NCBI GenBank assembly: GCA_004369085.1
Contig: ML210152.1
Span: 265,479-329,478 of the forward strand
DNA length: 64,000 nt
Reading direction: 5' to 3'
DNA from: Coprinopsis marcescibilis
Lineage: Eukaryota > Basidiomycota > Agaricomycetes > Agaricales > Psathyrellaceae
This document shows, piece after piece, positions 60,928 to 64,000 of this stretch. The position numbers were made by a program, and so were the translations under genes. The notes beneath the pieces were generated by a model, which worked only from the letters and a program-made list of their open reading frames with translations, did no database searches and was not told the origin of the DNA. Each line of letters begins with the position of its first letter. Positions within the stretch are counted from its first letter, which is position 1.

Positions 60928-61421
60928 TCAGCGGTTCTTGAAGTAATCGAGGAGAACATGGAGACCCTCGCTCTCGACACCGTACTCCTTAACAACAACA
61001 CAGCTGCATCCAACAACTTTTCGGGGGTTGCCTTCACGATCGAGCTTGCAAAGACCAGCCCAGGTACCGAGAACCTTAGCGTCTCCAACCTTGATCAAGT
61101 TGATTTTGTGCTCAGCGCAGAGTGCTTCAATGAGCTTGATGTACTCGGCTTCAGTGCAAGTCTCGACGAGGACGCAAAGGTGGGCCTGGCGCTTGTCAAG
61201 GGCCTTGGCGCACTCGCGCAAGCCACGGGCGAGACCGTCATGAACGAGAGCGTTCTTCAACACTTGCTGTAATCCAAAGTACTTGAGCTCTAGCCCCAGA
61301 AGACGATCAATAGGTAACTCACTTGAAGCGCATCTTCAACAGAGAGCTTTCCCTTGGGAGCCTCGGTGGTAACCTCGACCTCGGGGGCGTCGACTTGAAT
61401 GTCATCTCCAGCGTCAGACAT
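60928..61421 (-). CDS. RPS12: 40S ribosomal protein S12 (eS12)
   Basis: Small-subunit ribosomal protein of the L7Ae-like fold. Two exons (61421-61323 and 61266-60928) give 145 aa, the normal size. The acidic start [20 protein letters not shown] is followed by [76 protein letters not shown] and the end LLDYFKNR. The single 56-nt intron falls after codon 33. It is divergent from SKI8 with about 285 bp between the starts, presumably a shared strong promoter. Confidence 0.97.
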
Positions 61422-61705
61422 CCTATATTACCTGGATTAGTCCGATAACTTATATTCCAATACAATGAACGCACTTTTCTGATAATGATATTGAAAAGTT
61501 TTGGTGTCGATGTCTTCGTCCGCCCTCTTCGATGTGAGGAAATATAAGGTTTGAGTTTGGGCCAGCTATATGAAGAATTCCATCTCCGATCGAACCTTCG
61601 GCACTCCCCGAATAGGTGCCTGGCGGGATCGTGCAGGGTCCGTCGCGTCAGGCGCGCGCGTTTCCCTCTTCCCCATTACATTTGTACCATTATTCTTAAT
61701 TCACA

Positions 61706-63013
61706 ATGGTGAGTGCGCTGGCACACAGTATCTCTGCGGATATATAACGAAAACTGGGCAGAGCTTGGCCTTTTTGCACGCACACGATTGTTCAGAACGT
61801 ACAGCCGTTACTGTTGAATGAAGCCGGGAAGCTACGCTCATACACCGTCTAGCGCATTCTGAGGCCGTCTGGGGCATATCATGGACGTCAGCAGACACTA
61901 CAGTCTCGATCTCTGCGGACGGCTCTATCAAGCAGTGGGCAGCCATCTCTGGACAGCCACAAAGCCCAAACGCACAATTCCCTGCTCCGCATACCTTGGC
62001 TTTGGTCTCCCTGTCTGTGTCCCCGGACGGAAGGGAAGCCCTCTACAACAGCATAGAAGGACTTACCTCTCTATGGGACCTAGAAACCGGCGAGACCGTC
62101 GCTAAACACGAAAGCTATCAACGCAGCACAGACGACTCCGAACCTGGTGGGTTCCATTCGCACGTCCCCGGGTGATGTGCTGACTTCGAGGGATAGCTTG
62201 GTCCGTGTCTCTGAATCCGAATAAAGAAACCTATGCATCGAGCGGGGCATCTGGAAACGTGACAATACGCTCTGCTAAATCTGCTAATTTTGGAGAACGA
62301 TTAGGAGTTCTCACATCCGGAAGGAATAAGTTTGGGATGACCTGTATCCATGTGAGCATCATCGTTCCCTACCTCCTTCATTTCTGGATATTTTACTGAC
62401 GTTTATGGTAACTCAGAGCCCAGACGGACGCCGGATCGCGATGTCTTCTGAAACCGGTCAAATATTCGTCTTTGATTTGGAAACTAACTTGCTCTCGACG
62501 ACCTTCACTTCCCATGCAATGTCGGTGAGGTCTATTGCCTGGTCTCCTGACTCAAGTGTTAGTACATCTACCCTCGGATTTCGCCTGGGATTGACCGATT
62601 CCTAAATAGCTACTACTTAGCGCTTCCGAGGATAAACGTCTTGTGCTTCACGACGTTCGCTCTTCTCCTGGTGGAATCGCTGCGGCATTTACGGGTCATA
62701 GCTCCTGGGTTCTAAGCACCGACATCTCCCCCGATAGCCGGTTAGCACTCTCAGGGTTTGTGATATCATTTTTAACCACCATAACAGCTGTAACTGACCT
62801 CGCTTCACAAACAGATCTGCCGATAAGACCATAAAGGTCTGGGATATCGCGGCTAGAAGTGCTGTATCAACCATCCAAGACACTGGCGAAGTTTGGAGTG
62901 TGTCTTGGCGTCCAAAGCCGCCCGCATTAGGCACTGCAGGTGCTTTTGTGAGCGGCGGAGAAGACGGCGTAGTGAGGTGGTGGAGAGGAGCCGGTGGTGC
63001 TTCCACGTCATGA
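61706..63013 (+). CDS. SKI8: SKI8/WDR61-like WD40 protein
   Basis: WD40 scaffold of the SKI complex (3'-5' mRNA decay with the exosome); homologues also serve PAF1 or meiotic recombination (Rec14). Six exons are proposed: 61706-61727, 61832-62146, 62197-62351, 62417-62557, 62610-62755 and 62815-63013, about 325 aa. WD repeats: HSEAVWGISWTSADTTVSIS, GSIKQWAAISGQ, GLTSLWDLETGETV, AWSVSLNPNKETYASSGASG, KFGMTCIHSPDGRRIAMSS, ETGQIFVFDLETN, LLLSASEDKRLVLHDVR, LSGSADKTIKVWDIA and EVWSVSWRP. Internal junctions are secure and phase-consistent. The first exon is uncertain: the proposed donor (gtatct at 61728) leaves a 104-nt intron, whereas the stronger-looking gtgagt right after the ATG would not reach the WD frame. 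Confidence 0.9.
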
Positions 63014-64000
63014 AAATCACCCACCCTTTACCTTCGGCGACAGAAACCTTGGGAAAGCGGGGTGTGGTAAGACGGAACCCTAGCTGTTGCCCTGAACTAG
63101 GCTCAACTAGCAACATACCTGCAGGATTATCACAGATGCTTTCATTGATATATTTGATTTGCGATCATTTCGACGTTTCAACCAGTAATTTTCTCCCTAA
63201 ACAATGGGCCCGGGACATACCTGCCCGAAGCTGTCGATCTCAAGCCAGTTTCGAGTGAACTCGTGCAAATTGACCTTTGCTAGTACAACTCCCTACAATG
63301 ACGAGTATAGACGCAAAAGCTCAGGAATCAGGAGCTGTACCAGAACGTAAGACGTCCTTCCTAGCCACAGGATCATGGGCCGAACTCACCACGGACTTTG
63401 GTAATCTAATGGATCCAAGTTCATGGTCCAAATAGCTGACCGATCTCGCTTGAAGTAAACCGTGGACTGGCTCCGAAAGTGTTACTCTGGCCCAACATTC
63501 GCATCGCATTCAGAGGCAGGAGCTTGAATGTTCAAGGCAGAAATTGTTTGTGTGTATATGTATAAGGTCCGTCCCGTTAACGGTCGAATACAAGGATCGC
63601 TTGACCTCGACAACGGGGGTGACTTCTGCCAAGGCGCAGAAAAGTCGCCAGTGATATTGAGCGAGTGTATTGGCCCCGGCTTTGGGTGCAGAACCACATC
63701 ATTGTCACACCTCTACGACCACTCCTACTTCTTTCGAAACAAGGCCCGTTGGCTTCTATGTAAAGCAGTCTACATGGTTATCGAGATGTGTACTGAAACC
63801 CGGACCAAGGCGCTCTAGGCCTCTAATTATAGTGCCCAAGGCTCTCCACTCAGTACTCAATTACAGGAGAAGTACTTATGTCATTGTGATATAACCTTCC
63901 GCAGCAGCCTTCACTAATGCGCCACTTTCCTGCACTCCGCTCGAGCTATAGGATGACAAGTGGCGAAACTAGTTAGTAGTCACACAATCGATTCCTCGTA
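63014..64000. other. Right end of window, no gene recognised
   Basis: About 1 kb after SKI8 with only short frames on both strands (for example 63528-63818 plus and 63321-63697 minus). It may contain exons of a gene extending beyond the window, but nothing can be supported. Confidence 0.4.

Overview
The window is nuclear DNA of a filamentous basidiomycete, most likely an Agaricomycete. The evidence is short (about 46-85 nt) GT-AG introns with CTNAC/CTGAC branch points in almost every conserved gene, together with lineage-typical families: NACHT-TPR proteins whose N-termini carry an 'NFTINN'-type motif, a FunK1-type protein kinase, BTB proteins, an AIG1-like GTPase and a PD-(D/E)XK-like nuclease family. 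I cannot name the genus. Most gene models below were spliced by hand from the sequence, so exon limits are predictions; in nearly every case the reading frame closes exactly.

Region 1 (1-18.7 kb) is a rearranged NLR (STAND) island. It holds a NACHT-TPR gene running off the left edge, two near-identical direct copies (about 2.4 kb each) of a NACHT gene, two frameshifted TPR-only fragments, a frameshifted PD-(D/E)XK-like gene, a small three-exon gene beside a 40-N assembly gap, and several kilobases without recognisable genes. Copy B of the NACHT gene is truncated by a 1-nt A-run expansion.

Region 2 (18.8-33 kb) is mostly housekeeping: VPS41 (17 exons), an unrecognised conserved-looking gene, an AIG1-like GTPase with a coiled-coil tail and a possible CaaX box, a cyclophilin-RRM-RS protein (PPIL4/Cyp6 type), a BTB protein and the proline-catabolic P5C dehydrogenase (PUT2).

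Region 3 (33.4-38 kb) is a second accessory patch: a FunK1-type kinase with an in-frame stop and a frame break, followed by a decayed NACHT relic.

Region 4 (39-64 kb) is again core genome: a Kha1-type K+/H+ antiporter, BUD31, a REEP/TB2-DP1 protein with a long Ser-rich tail, a 3.4-kb gene-poor stretch, an unrecognised 230-aa protein, then a mitochondrial group (complex I NDUFA1/MWFE-like subunit, lipoate-protein ligase, complex I NDUFA8-like subunit, and assembly factor NDUFAF3-like) with a ubiquitin-like-fold protein in between. It ends with an arrestin-like protein, ribosomal protein S12 and SKI8. The core genes are mutually unrelated apart from the complex I group. The accessory patches look like self/non-self recognition loci under rapid birth and death.
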